From contig NZ_JAAIYB010000005.1 of assembly GCF_010894475.1 (NCBI RefSeq), positions 1 to 51,598 of the forward strand: a DNA stretch of 51,598 nucleotides, read 5' to 3'. Shown here piece after piece: positions 32,539-40,292 of this stretch. Position 1 is the stretch's first letter; the number at the start of each line of letters is the position of its first letter. Both the position numbers and the translations under genes were made by a program. Source of the DNA: Myxococcus vastator. GTDB lineage: Bacteria; Myxococcota; Myxococcia; Myxococcales; Myxococcaceae. Under the pieces are notes generated by a model. The model did no database searches, was not told the origin of the DNA, and worked only from the letters and a program-made list of their open reading frames with translations.

Positions 32539-33109
32539 TCACGGCCCCCGTGAAGACGTCTCGCAGCCAGTCATTCACGTCGCAGTCTAGCACCAGGTGG
32601 ACGCGGTCGGTGTCGCTGGGGTTGTCCACCCGGTGGGGACGGTTGAAATCCAGGTACCAGCACTCACCGGGCTGGAGGACGACGCGCTCGCCTCCGAGGA
32701 AGAAGGCCACGTCGGGGTGCGTGGTGATGGGGACGTGGAGCCGCACCTCGCCGTCCGCGTAGCCCAGGTTGTAGTCCGTGTGCTCGCGGATGCGCGCGCC
32801 CGCCGCGAGCTTCAACAGCCGCGCGGCGCCGATGGGACACTGAAACGTGGCGAGCACGGCGCGCAGCGCGGGGCAGCGCGCGAGCAGCGGCGTGTCGGCG
32901 TAGCGCTCGCGCCCCGTCGGGTCCGGATAGATGCGGCCTTCCATTCCGCCAATGGAGCGCAGGGGCACGCCGCTCCAATCGCCCTCGTATTCGCGCTTGT
33001 TGAAGTGGGGAACCCACGCCTCGGCGGGCAGGGCCGCGAGCTCTTGCTGGAGCGGCGCGGCGTCGAAGTGGAAGGGCAGGCGGAGGCGGTCGGGCACGGG
33101 CGTCGACAT
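32528..33109 (-). CDS. aspartyl/asparaginyl beta-hydroxylase-like Fe(II)/2-oxoglutarate enzyme
   Basis: A 193-residue cupin-fold dioxygenase of the Asp/Asn beta-hydroxylase family. REHTDYNLGY contains the HxD iron ligands (His110, Asp112). LDFNRPHRVDNPSDTDRVHL contains the distal His159 and the Arg169 that binds 2-oxoglutarate. The N-terminal FHFDAAPLQQELAALP is also family-like. I chose ATG 33109 because AGGAG lies 6 nt upstream. ATG 33151 is an alternative that would overlap the GGDEF-protein stop (ATGA). Its likely substrate is a peptide Asp/Asn residue, perhaps in the product of the next gene. Confidence 0.8.
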   Translation of the reverse strand: MSTPVPDRLRLPFHFDAAPLQQELAALPAEAWVPHFNKREYEGDWSGVPLRSIGGMEGRIYPDPTGRERYADTPLLARCPALRAVLATFQCPIGAARLLKLAAGARIREHTDYNLGYADGEVRLHVPITTHPDVAFFLGGERVVLQPGECWYLDFNRPHRVDNPSDTDRVHLVLDCDVNDWLRDVFTGAVNGR

Positions 33110-33147
33110 GCGGTGCTCCTCGTCGCGGTGAAGGGTTTCAGCGTGGC

Positions 33148-34932
33148 TCATGCCAGCCGCGGAGGCCGGTGCTCCGTCTTGGCCCGGAGGAGCGCCGCCT
33201 GGGCGCGGGCCAGCGTCCCCTGCGGATCCTCCTCGCCCTCGACAGTCACGGTCGCGGACACCACCTCGGGCGCGCCCGGGGTGGCGTGCAGCTTCTGGCG
33301 CTGCGCTTCGGCTCGCGTCGCGTCCACGCCAGGAAGGGCCAGCAGGAACGTCCCGCCTTCCCAGCGCACCGCGAAGCCTCCAGGGACGCCCAGGGCTTCG
33401 GTGATGCGTGCGCCGTCTCGCAGCGTGGCGTCTCCCGCGTCGAAGCCCTGCGTCGCGTTGATGTGTCCCAGGCCCACCAGGTCCGCGAGCAGCACGCTGA
33501 AGGGCTTTCCATCCCTGCGGCAGCGGCCAATCTCGCGCAGCACCCGTTCTTCGCCCGCGCGCCGCGAGTCCAGTCCCGTCAGCGCGTCCACCCGGTGCTG
33601 TCGCTCCCGCTCCTCACGGGCTGGCCGGGTGTGTCCGATGTCAGCGAGCGCCAGCATCTGCGCCATGCCGCCAGGGATGGGGAAGGGCCGAGCCACCCAC
33701 CGCAGCCGGCGCGGCTGGGGACGCTCCAGGACGAGCGTGAGGCGGAGGCCTCGGGACGACTCGGAGGCCAGGTCGAGCTGCCGCAGCGTGCTCGCCGGGT
33801 CGGCGGTGAGTCCCGCGACGTGCTGGCAGAAGGCCTCGAACGTCATGGCCGGGAAGGGCTCTGGCGGCAGGCCGAGCAGGTCCGTCATCGCGGCGTTGCA
33901 CGCGTGAGGTTTGCGCCCAGGCGCCACCAGCAGCGCCGCCACGTCCAGGGCCTGCACCGCATCGCGCAGGAGCCCCAGGGCCGACGCTTCGGTGAGCGCG
34001 GGCTCCGCCTGGGCCTTCCCGGCGGCCTGGTTCACCCGGGCCCGCTGTTCCAGGTCCTCGGCGACGCGGTTCGCGAGCTCCCGCAGCGCGGCCAGGTCCT
34101 CGGCGCCCAGGACGAGCGGGCGCGTGTCGATGACGCACAGCGAGCCCAGGACCTCGCCCGTGGACGTCAGCAGCGGCGCGCCCGCGTAGCTGCCCACGAC
34201 GCCGTCGCGCACCAGCGGGTTGTCACGGAAGTAGGGGTGGCGCCGGGCGTCCGGCACGACGAGCGGCTCGCGCCCCTGCACCACATGGTGACAGAACGCC
34301 CAGTCGCGCGGCGTGCCCCGGTCCTTCGCGAGAGAGGGTGGCAGTCCGACGTGGGCCTTGAACCACTGGCGCTCGCCCAGCATCAGCGTCAGCAACGCCA
34401 CGGGAACACCGAAGGCCTGGGCGACCTCCTTCACGAGCTGCTGGAGCTCCGCCTCGGGTGGTCCGTTGTCGACCAGGTGCATGGCCGCGATGCTCGCCAG
34501 CCGTTGCCGCTCCTGCTCACCGGACACCTCCGCCGCGGGTGGCTGTGGCGCGAGCTGTCCGGTGAGCACGCGCCGCAGGGTCTCCCGCATCAGCTCCGAG
34601 GACGTCCGGCGGCTGAGCAACGCGTGGATGCCCAGCACCTCCTTGAGCTGCCATGCGCGGACGCGCAGCTCGTCGAAGGCGGTAATCACCACGACCTGCG
34701 TCTCGGCGGAGTCCTCCTGTTCCCGAAGCCACGTCAGCAGCGTGAAGCCGTCCAGCTTGGGCAGCGCCAGGTCCGTGACGAGCAGCAGGGGCGCGCCGCG
34801 CTGGCGCATGACGTCTTGGGCCTCCGCACCATCCTTGGCGACGACGCCCTCCAGGCCCTCCGCCGTCACCAGGGACAAGAGGCCAGCGGCTCGCTGCGGG
34901 TCGGGCTCGGCGATGAGGGCGTAGCGGCGCAT
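33148..34932 (-). CDS. receiver-GAF-degenerate GGDEF protein
   Basis: A 594-residue protein. Receiver domain, about 1-120, with phospho-acceptor Asp54 (LLVTDLALPKLDG). GAF domain, about 160-310, of the type that includes FKAHVGLPPSLAKDRGTPRDWAFCHH. PAS-like region, about 330-430. C-terminal GGDEF-like domain, about 455-580, starting VDALTGLDSRRAGEERV. The active-site GGDEF/GGEEF is replaced by EGGTF (RWEGGTFLL), so cyclic-di-GMP synthesis is unlikely. It could be a c-di-GMP or GTP sensor or a scaffold. It is the first gene of the minus-strand group and either overlaps the next start by 4 nt or lies 38 nt from it. Confidence 0.8.
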   Translation of the reverse strand: MRRYALIAEPDPQRAAGLLSLVTAEGLEGVVAKDGAEAQDVMRQRGAPLLLVTDLALPKLDGFTLLTWLREQEDSAETQVVVITAFDELRVRAWQLKEVLGIHALLSRRTSSELMRETLRRVLTGQLAPQPPAAEVSGEQERQRLASIAAMHLVDNGPPEAELQQLVKEVAQAFGVPVALLTLMLGERQWFKAHVGLPPSLAKDRGTPRDWAFCHHVVQGREPLVVPDARRHPYFRDNPLVRDGVVGSYAGAPLLTSTGEVLGSLCVIDTRPLVLGAEDLAALRELANRVAEDLEQRARVNQAAGKAQAEPALTEASALGLLRDAVQALDVAALLVAPGRKPHACNAAMTDLLGLPPEPFPAMTFEAFCQHVAGLTADPASTLRQLDLASESSRGLRLTLVLERPQPRRLRWVARPFPIPGGMAQMLALADIGHTRPAREERERQHRVDALTGLDSRRAGEERVLREIGRCRRDGKPFSVLLADLVGLGHINATQGFDAGDATLRDGARITEALGVPGGFAVRWEGGTFLLALPGVDATRAEAQRQKLHATPGAPEVVSATVTVEGEEDPQGTLARAQAALLRAKTEHRPPRLA

Positions 34933-35129
34933 GCGGGAGCGGGGATGCTGCCACGGCTGCTGGCTGGCTCAAGGCTCCGTGTGACGCAGGGGCGCCTGGA
35001 GCGGCTGTTTGGCTGTCCGCTAGTCCTGGCGCATCGCGTCGGCGCGGGCGCGCTGGGCCTCAGGCTTCCTTGCAACGAGGACCGGGCGTACGCTACCAGG
35101 GACTCAGCGTCCCCCCTCACGAGGCTTCA

Positions 35130-36356
35130 GGCATGAGCCATCGCGTCTCGCCTCAGGCGGCTTCTGGTTCGTGGCAGGGGCAGGGGATCTCGATTACGGG
35201 ACTGGGGCTGGTGTCCGCCCTGGCAGGCGATGTGGTCACCAGTTGTGCCGCCGCGCGTGCAGGACTCTCCCAATGGGCGGAGCTGGATGTCCTCGTTTCG
35301 GATGAGGACGCGCTGGAGAGCGTTCCCTTGAAGGGGAAGTCCATCCCCTGGCTCACCGATGGGTTCGAGGGCATTGGCAGGCTTATCCAACTCGGGCAGG
35401 CCGCGCTCGCGGATCTCCTGGAGTACTCCGGCCTTGATGCCGTAGCGCTCCCAAGGACGGGGTTCCTCGTGCAACTCCCGGGAGGGGACCTCCTGGAGAC
35501 ACACGTCACCCGGAGTCTCGCGGCCCTGACGGATGCGAAACTGCGGGGCAGCGTCCTCGCTGAGTTCCGCGACGAGCAGGCGCGCGCTCGGGCGCTACTC
35601 TCACGCCGGGTGATTCCCGAAACACTGCAACTGAACGGGCTGTCCCTTCCCGTCCACGCCATCCAGCAATGCGTGTTCGGCGGGCCCGCGACTTTCGTCC
35701 AGATGCTCGCCCACGCCAGCGAGCTTCTGCGGACTCGGCAGCTCGACCGATGCATCGTCGGCGGCATCGACTCCTACGTGGAACTCGACGTCTTGACGTG
35801 TGCGTACGAGCTGGGGCTCGTGAGGACCCCGAGACAGCCCGTAGGGTTCTTTCCAGGCGAAGCGGCTGCCTTCGTGTTGCTGGAGCGGACGGAGGAGGCC
35901 CGAGCGCGCGGTGGGCGTATCGAGGCGGCCTTGGGTGCCATGGCACTCCATCGGGAGTCGTTTCACCGGTTCTCAGGTGCAGCTCCCGTGGGCACCGCGC
36001 TCTTCAAGTCCATGTCGAGCTGTCTCGAGCAGAGCAAGGACGCCACCCGGCAGCCTGACCTCGCAATTGTCAACCTGAACGGCGATGAGTTCCGCGCCAG
36101 AGACTTCGGTACGACACTCGTCCGGTTGGCTGGCGTGGGTTTACCGTCCCACTTCCGGCAATGGTATCCGGTTGAGCAGTTTGGAGAGGTTGGCGCGGCC
36201 ACGGGGGCTGCTTCAATCTGCCTGGGCGTGAGAGGATTTGCGCGGAATTACGCCAGGAGCCCGAGCATCCTCGTGGCCCTGCTTGATGAGCAGGAAGCCC
36301 GCGGCGCCTTCGTCCTGGAGAACGCCCACGAGCAGTCTGGCGGGAGGGCCCCATGA
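35130..36356 (+). CDS. ketosynthase (thiolase-fold)-like protein associated with a toxin
   Basis: A 408-residue protein with the 3-oxoacyl-ACP synthase fold: ISITGLGLVSALAGD at the start, IVGGIDSYVELD, PGEAAAFVLLER, and a C-terminal FGEVGAATGAASICLG. A Cys (C180, QQCVFGGPAT) lies where the active Cys would be, but the usual HGT and KxxxGH histidine motifs read NGDEF and EVGAAT. It is therefore probably inactive. Inactive KS-like proteins of this kind (PRK06147 type) are encoded with type VI secretion effectors and DUF2169 adaptors. The stop overlaps the toxin start (ATGA), which supports a chaperone or adaptor role. The gene is less GC-rich than its neighbours. Confidence 0.7.
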   Translation, partial: GMSHRVSPQAASGSWQGQGISITGLGLVSALAGDVVTSCAAARAGLSQWAELDVLVSDEDALESVPLKGKSIPWLTDGFEGIGRLIQLGQAALADLLEYSGLDAVALPRTGFLVQLPGGDLLETHVTRSLAALTDAKLRGSVLAEFRDEQARARALLSRRVIPETLQLNGLSLPVHAIQQCVFGGPATFVQMLAHASELLRTRQLDRCIVGGIDSYVELDVLTCAYELGLVRTPRQPVGFFPGEAAAFVLLERTEEARARGGRIEAALGAMALHRESFHRFSGAAPVGTALFKSMSSCLEQSKDATRQPDLAIVNLNGDEFRARDFGTTLVRLAGVGLPSHFRQWYPVEQFGEVGAATGAASICLGVRGFARNYARSPSILVALLDEQEARGAFVLENAHEQSGGRAP

Positions 36357-37132
36357 GTGGCGATAATGAAGACCACATCGAGAAACTCAAGACTGACGAG
36401 TCCCATCAGGATGGGGAGGGCAACGGCTGTGTCACCCGTTGCATTTGGGAGAGGCAGGGAGGCAAGTTCGTCTGCAAGAAGGCAGGGCACGACCACAAAG
36501 AGAACGGCTACAACTATCAGCTCGCCAATGAGGCGGACTGGTACAACCTGGACTTCTACAACCCAGGCGAGGCCCGGCAGCGGTTCGACCAGATTTTCAA
36601 TACCCCCATCAAGGCCGCGTACCGTGACCCCACGAAGGTCGACAAGGTCTGGTACATGGGGGCCGGCCCTTATGCCCATCTCAACTTCAAGGGCAGCGAC
36701 TGGTGGCCCTGGGCCAACAACGCCCACCACATCATCCCGGTTGATGACGTGTTGACGAGTCTCCTGAAGTTCGACGAACTCCAGTTGCTCCAACAAGCGA
36801 AGTACAACGTCCATAAGGGCGTGAACATCATCTACCTGCCCAAGTCAGAGAGGCGCAGCAGGCTCTATCAACTTCCCAGGCATCCCAAGTATCACAGCAC
36901 CTACAGCAGGGATGTCCGGCTGGCGGTCGACAGGGTCAAACTGAAGCTCACCAAGGCGAAGGATTCCGAGGACAAGAAGAACCACAAGGCCGTCACCAAG
37001 GAGACGGCCCCGGACCTCGCCAATCACCTGCACCAGTTCTCGAAGAGGACTCGCGCGGACCTGCGGGAGTTCGGGCTCAGCAGCCCCGGTTCGCATATCA
37101 ATCAGCTCTTCGAGTGGATGAACTCACGCTAG
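36353..37132 (+). CDS. AHH-family nuclease toxin/effector
   Basis: A 259-residue protein whose middle holds the AHH nuclease signature: NNAHHIIPVDD (Ala124-His125-His126), then YNVHKGVNIIYLPKSE and HPKYHSTYS with further conserved His residues. AHH is a HNH-like toxin domain found at the ends of polymorphic toxins and type VI effectors. The first 90 residues are polar and Lys/Asp-rich, with no PAAR, RHS or signal sequence seen. It starts within the stop of the KS-like gene and is followed by a likely immunity gene. Codon use and base composition are lower in GC than the flanks. Confidence 0.8.
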   Translation: MSGDNEDHIEKLKTDESHQDGEGNGCVTRCIWERQGGKFVCKKAGHDHKENGYNYQLANEADWYNLDFYNPGEARQRFDQIFNTPIKAAYRDPTKVDKVWYMGAGPYAHLNFKGSDWWPWANNAHHIIPVDDVLTSLLKFDELQLLQQAKYNVHKGVNIIYLPKSERRSRLYQLPRHPKYHSTYSRDVRLAVDRVKLKLTKAKDSEDKKNHKAVTKETAPDLANHLHQFSKRTRADLREFGLSSPGSHINQLFEWMNSR

Positions 37133-37158
37133 CACGCCACATCCCCACGCACGAAACC

Positions 37159-37746
37159 ATGGCCTCATACGTCATCTTTCATGAAGCTTCCGACTCGAAG
37201 AACTGCCTCCTCGGAAAGTGCCCCGAAGCATTGGATGAGAAGCGCTGGAGGATTGCGGAAGGGCTGCGGATGGATGAACGCTACCCGCCGGATGTCACGC
37301 TGCAGATGGACGAGGAGCACCGGGGCCTCAACGTTCCCGACCTGGTCGCCAACACCCTCCACCTGTGCATCGTCTCCGGCAGACTCAAGGCGCTGCTCGA
37401 GCAAGAGTCAGGCGCCAACATCGAGTTCCTTCCCGCGGCGATCGCCAATCACAAGGGGCGGCGCGTGCCTGGCGAGTACTTCATCGCGAACGTGCTGGAT
37501 ACCTACGATTGCGTTGACCGTGACAAGAGCGACTTCGACACCTTCGCGAGTAATCCCGACGAGTTCACCGGCTTGTTCCGGCTCAGCCTTCGCGAGGACG
37601 AGATCCCCGCGAACGCGAAGCTCTTCCGCATCAAACCCATGGGCACTGTGCTCGTCATCCGCGAGGACTTGCGCGCCGCGCTTGAGGCGAAGGGCATGAC
37701 GGGAGTCAACTACATCGCCATGGGTAAGCGCTGTAGCATCTACTGA
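37159..37746 (+). CDS. Imm11 (DUF1629)-type immunity protein
   Basis: A 195-residue protein matching the Imm11/DUF1629 layout: NTLHLCIVSGRLKALLEQES, then IEFLPAAIAN, YFIANVLDTYDCVDRDKSDFD, then KLFRIKPMGTVLVIREDLRAALEAKGMTGVNYIAM. These proteins protect producers from co-encoded nuclease toxins. It lies 26 nt downstream of the AHH toxin stop. ATG 37159 was chosen because the family-like sequence starts there; GTG 37114 is an in-frame alternative that overlaps the toxin gene. The ribosome site is weak. Confidence 0.8.
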   Translation: MASYVIFHEASDSKNCLLGKCPEALDEKRWRIAEGLRMDERYPPDVTLQMDEEHRGLNVPDLVANTLHLCIVSGRLKALLEQESGANIEFLPAAIANHKGRRVPGEYFIANVLDTYDCVDRDKSDFDTFASNPDEFTGLFRLSLREDEIPANAKLFRIKPMGTVLVIREDLRAALEAKGMTGVNYIAMGKRCSIY

Positions 37747-37766
37747 CCCCGCTTGCTGGGCTCGTC

Positions 37767-38594
37767 ATGTCCTCGCTCCGACCTACCCCCTTGGAAGTCA
37801 TCCGGGATGACACGCTGTTCTCGCTGGGAGAGGCCCTTCGCTCCCTGCGGGTTGGAGATGCTCGCGAACAATCCGGTGAGGTCTATTCCACGGTGGCGCT
37901 CTGCCACCGCCGCCTGGCTTTCTGCGCCCTGCTCGCTCAGGCCGATGTCGGCAGGTTTGCCACCCACCTCTGTCACTCCGGGCGGGCTCGCCTCCAGTTC
38001 CTGCGGCTCGTCGCCGCCGGGCATGGAAGTGAGCCCCTCTATCGCTGCGCCAGCAAAGCCTTCTCCTTTATTGATGCGCTGACGGCGGGGCAGCTGGACC
38101 TGGCTGTGGAGATTGCCCGCCTCGAAGCGGGCAGGAGTGACCCTTCTCATGAGTACGAGGAGGACTTCCTCCTGCACCACTTCCTGCACCGTTTCACGAT
38201 GCAGTTGCACGCAGGCGTGGCTTCCGAGCTGTCAGGGATTCTGGACCGGTGGGAGTCCGTACTCCAAGGCAAGGAGGACGGCTACCTCATGGTCTGCCGG
38301 GCGCTGCAGGCGCGAAGCGCCCTGGACTTCAACCAAGCGATGGAAGGCGTCATCGCGGAGCGCATCCTCACCTTCAAGAAAAAGCCTCGCGACGAGGGGC
38401 CCAACGACGAGCTGCGTCGCACTGAGGGGGCCATCTTCATGAACGGATTGGCGCTCCTGAGGCTCGCTGAGTTGTGCGGGCTGGAGACGTTTCGCGAATA
38501 TCCGACCCTCCCGGGGATGGCCCGCGTTCCACTGGGTGGACGACTTCCCCCCGTAGACGGCTGGCGTGCCCCGCTCACTGGCACCCTTGACTGA
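37767..38594 (+). CDS. Imm49-like second immunity protein
   Basis: A 275-residue helical protein. Repeated helical segments such as STVALCHRRLAFCALLAQADVGRFATHL and EDFLLHHFLHRFTMQLH, and a late GAIFMNGLALLRLAELCG, resemble immunity protein 49 family members, though no short signature is decisive. It starts 20 nt after the Imm11-type gene, so the two immunity-type genes form one operon with the toxin. It may protect against the same toxin or against one encoded elsewhere. Its GC content is intermediate. Confidence 0.6.
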   Translation: MSSLRPTPLEVIRDDTLFSLGEALRSLRVGDAREQSGEVYSTVALCHRRLAFCALLAQADVGRFATHLCHSGRARLQFLRLVAAGHGSEPLYRCASKAFSFIDALTAGQLDLAVEIARLEAGRSDPSHEYEEDFLLHHFLHRFTMQLHAGVASELSGILDRWESVLQGKEDGYLMVCRALQARSALDFNQAMEGVIAERILTFKKKPRDEGPNDELRRTEGAIFMNGLALLRLAELCGLETFREYPTLPGMARVPLGGRLPPVDGWRAPLTGTLD

Positions 38595-38745
38595 CAGGGC
38601 GGTCAAGTCCCGAAGCTTGTGTCGTGGGTTCGAGGGAGGACAGCGCTTCGGAGGCATCAATCAGCGGCGATGGCGAGCTCGGCCTTCAGGCTCGTAGCCA
38701 TGGCGTTTGGGTTGGGTTGTTTGGGCTTGTCTGGAGTTGTTGCTT
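38595..38745. other. low-GC junction between the effector island and the CHASE2 gene
   Basis: No gene is evident. The stretch is less GC-rich than the host background, and its right part, together with the first 90 nt of the CHASE2 reading frame, is G/T-rich on the plus strand with many TTGG and GGTT runs. It marks the boundary of the effector island and may hold the scar of an insertion or deletion. Confidence 0.4.
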
Positions 38746-40221
38746 CTATTGGTTGGTGCCTCGTGGTGTTGAGGTGGCTTTGTCGGACGTCGATGGTTGA
38801 GCAGGCGTGTTTTGATTTGCGTCTACTATCGAGGCCTGGGGGTAGCGGATGAAGAGCCGGCGAAGGGCGCCGCGCTGCCGGCCCATCTCCTGCGCGCGCG
38901 ACGCCGCGTCCACCACCAGCATCAGCGTCAGGCCCACCCACGAGGGGAGCAGGGGAAGGACCCAGCCCGGGTCCGACGCCAGCCACGCCACCAGCGCCGT
39001 GTGCAGGACGGCCAGCGTCACCGCCCACCGGAGGACCGCGCCCGACGTGCGCGCGCGCCGGCAGCACCAGGCGAAGGCCGCGAGCACCGCCGCGGTCTCC
39101 AGAACGCCCAGCAGCGCCACCCGCCCCGACGAGCGCATCAACCGGCCCGAGCGCAGGTTGTCCAGGGCGAAGGCGTGAATCTCCACGCCGGGCACGGCCA
39201 CCTGGCCGGGCAGGGTGCTCTGTCCATGCAGTCCCGTGGCGGTGACCCCCACGAAGACCGTCTTGCCGCGCAGCGCCAGGTCCAGGCCCACCGAGCGCGG
39301 GTCCGCGTGCAGCAGGTCCGCCAGGCTCACCCGGGGCAGCCAGTTGGGCGCGGGCAGCCGCATCAGCGGTGCGCCATGGTCCACGGCCGCTCGTTCGCGC
39401 AGGGGCTCCGCCCGCTCGGGCATCAGCTGCAGCGCGGTGGCCAGCGCCAGGGAAGGCCAGGCTTGCCCGCTGACGCCCACGGCGTAGGGATAGCGCCGGA
39501 TGACGCCGTCACCATCCACCAGCATGTTGAGGGTTCCACTGCCCCGGGCCGCCATGCGCAGGGGCGCGATGCTCCCCGCCACCTCCTGAGCCTGGAGCCG
39601 CAGCGCCCGGGCGGGCAGGGCCAGCGGCGTGCCCAGGGCACCATCCTCCAGGGGCGCCATCACCGGGACGTCGTCCGTGAGCGCGGCGGCTCCCAGCACG
39701 ACACCGTGCCCTTCCGAAATCGCCTCGGCCAGCCGGGCATCGCCGTCGCGCGCGCGGAGCCGCGCCTCCAACTCCGCCGCCAAGGCTTCGCCCGCGGGCT
39801 GCTCCGTCAACCCCGAGCGGCGCAGCGCCTCCAGGATGTCCTCACCCAGCTCCAGCGCGTCACGCGGCCCGGGCTGGTCGAAGACGACGTCCACCGCCAC
39901 GGCCGCGGGGCGCTGGGCGGCGAGCGCCTGGAAGGCGCGGGCCCACGTGGTGCGTGACAACGGCCAACGCTCGCCCAGCGTCGCGAGGGCGCGGTCATCC
40001 ACTTCCACCAGCACCAGGTCCGCGCTGGGCGGCACGGCGGGCAGCAGCCGGCTCACCGCCTGGTCGTAGAGCGAGCGCTCCAGGAAGCCGGGAGCGCCCC
40101 CCGTGGCCGCCGTCACCACCGCCAGCGCGACGCCCACGCACGCGCCCAATCCCCGCGCGACGGCGGGCGAGGGCAGACGGAGACCGTCGCGGCGGTGGGG
40201 CTCGGCGGGACTGGAGTCCAT
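38746..40221 (-). CDS. CHASE2-domain protein lacking its output domain
   Basis: A 491-residue protein. After one membrane span (about 22-40), a CHASE2 sensor runs from LYDQAVSRLLPAVPPSADLVLVEVDDRAL through AVAVDVVFDQPGPRD to GLHGQSTLPGQVAVPGVEIHA (about 50-360). Three membrane spans follow (about 371-450). Family members then continue with LRRxFxRYVSP and a nucleotide cyclase or kinase domain. Here the chain reads RRLFIRYPQASIVDAN and ends with a polar Asn/Thr/Pro-rich tail about 25 residues later. The output domain is missing and the tail is in low-GC DNA, so the gene may be a truncated relic. ATG 40221 is without a clear ribosome site. FecR- and CHASE2-domain genes are often neighbours. Confidence 0.8.
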   Translation of the reverse strand: MDSSPAEPHRRDGLRLPSPAVARGLGACVGVALAVVTAATGGAPGFLERSLYDQAVSRLLPAVPPSADLVLVEVDDRALATLGERWPLSRTTWARAFQALAAQRPAAVAVDVVFDQPGPRDALELGEDILEALRRSGLTEQPAGEALAAELEARLRARDGDARLAEAISEGHGVVLGAAALTDDVPVMAPLEDGALGTPLALPARALRLQAQEVAGSIAPLRMAARGSGTLNMLVDGDGVIRRYPYAVGVSGQAWPSLALATALQLMPERAEPLRERAAVDHGAPLMRLPAPNWLPRVSLADLLHADPRSVGLDLALRGKTVFVGVTATGLHGQSTLPGQVAVPGVEIHAFALDNLRSGRLMRSSGRVALLGVLETAAVLAAFAWCCRRARTSGAVLRWAVTLAVLHTALVAWLASDPGWVLPLLPSWVGLTLMLVVDAASRAQEMGRQRGALRRLFIRYPQASIVDANQNTPAQPSTSDKATSTPRGTNQ

Positions 40222-40292
40222 GGGCGGGGCCTGCTGGCAGGCAGGGCTCGGCCATCATGCGTGCGCGGATGGGCGCACGCAATGCAACCGTC

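Noticed and set aside
38626-38634. GGGTTCGAG, like a tRNA T-loop, which might mark an attachment site
   Set aside because: The surrounding bases do not pair into a T-arm or an acceptor stem, and no second copy was noticed at the other edge of the island.
38619-38852. 77-codon plus-strand frame with a hydrophobic segment at the island edge
   Set aside because: It overlaps the CHASE2 tail, has no ribosome site, and its hydrophobic look follows from the G/T-rich composition.
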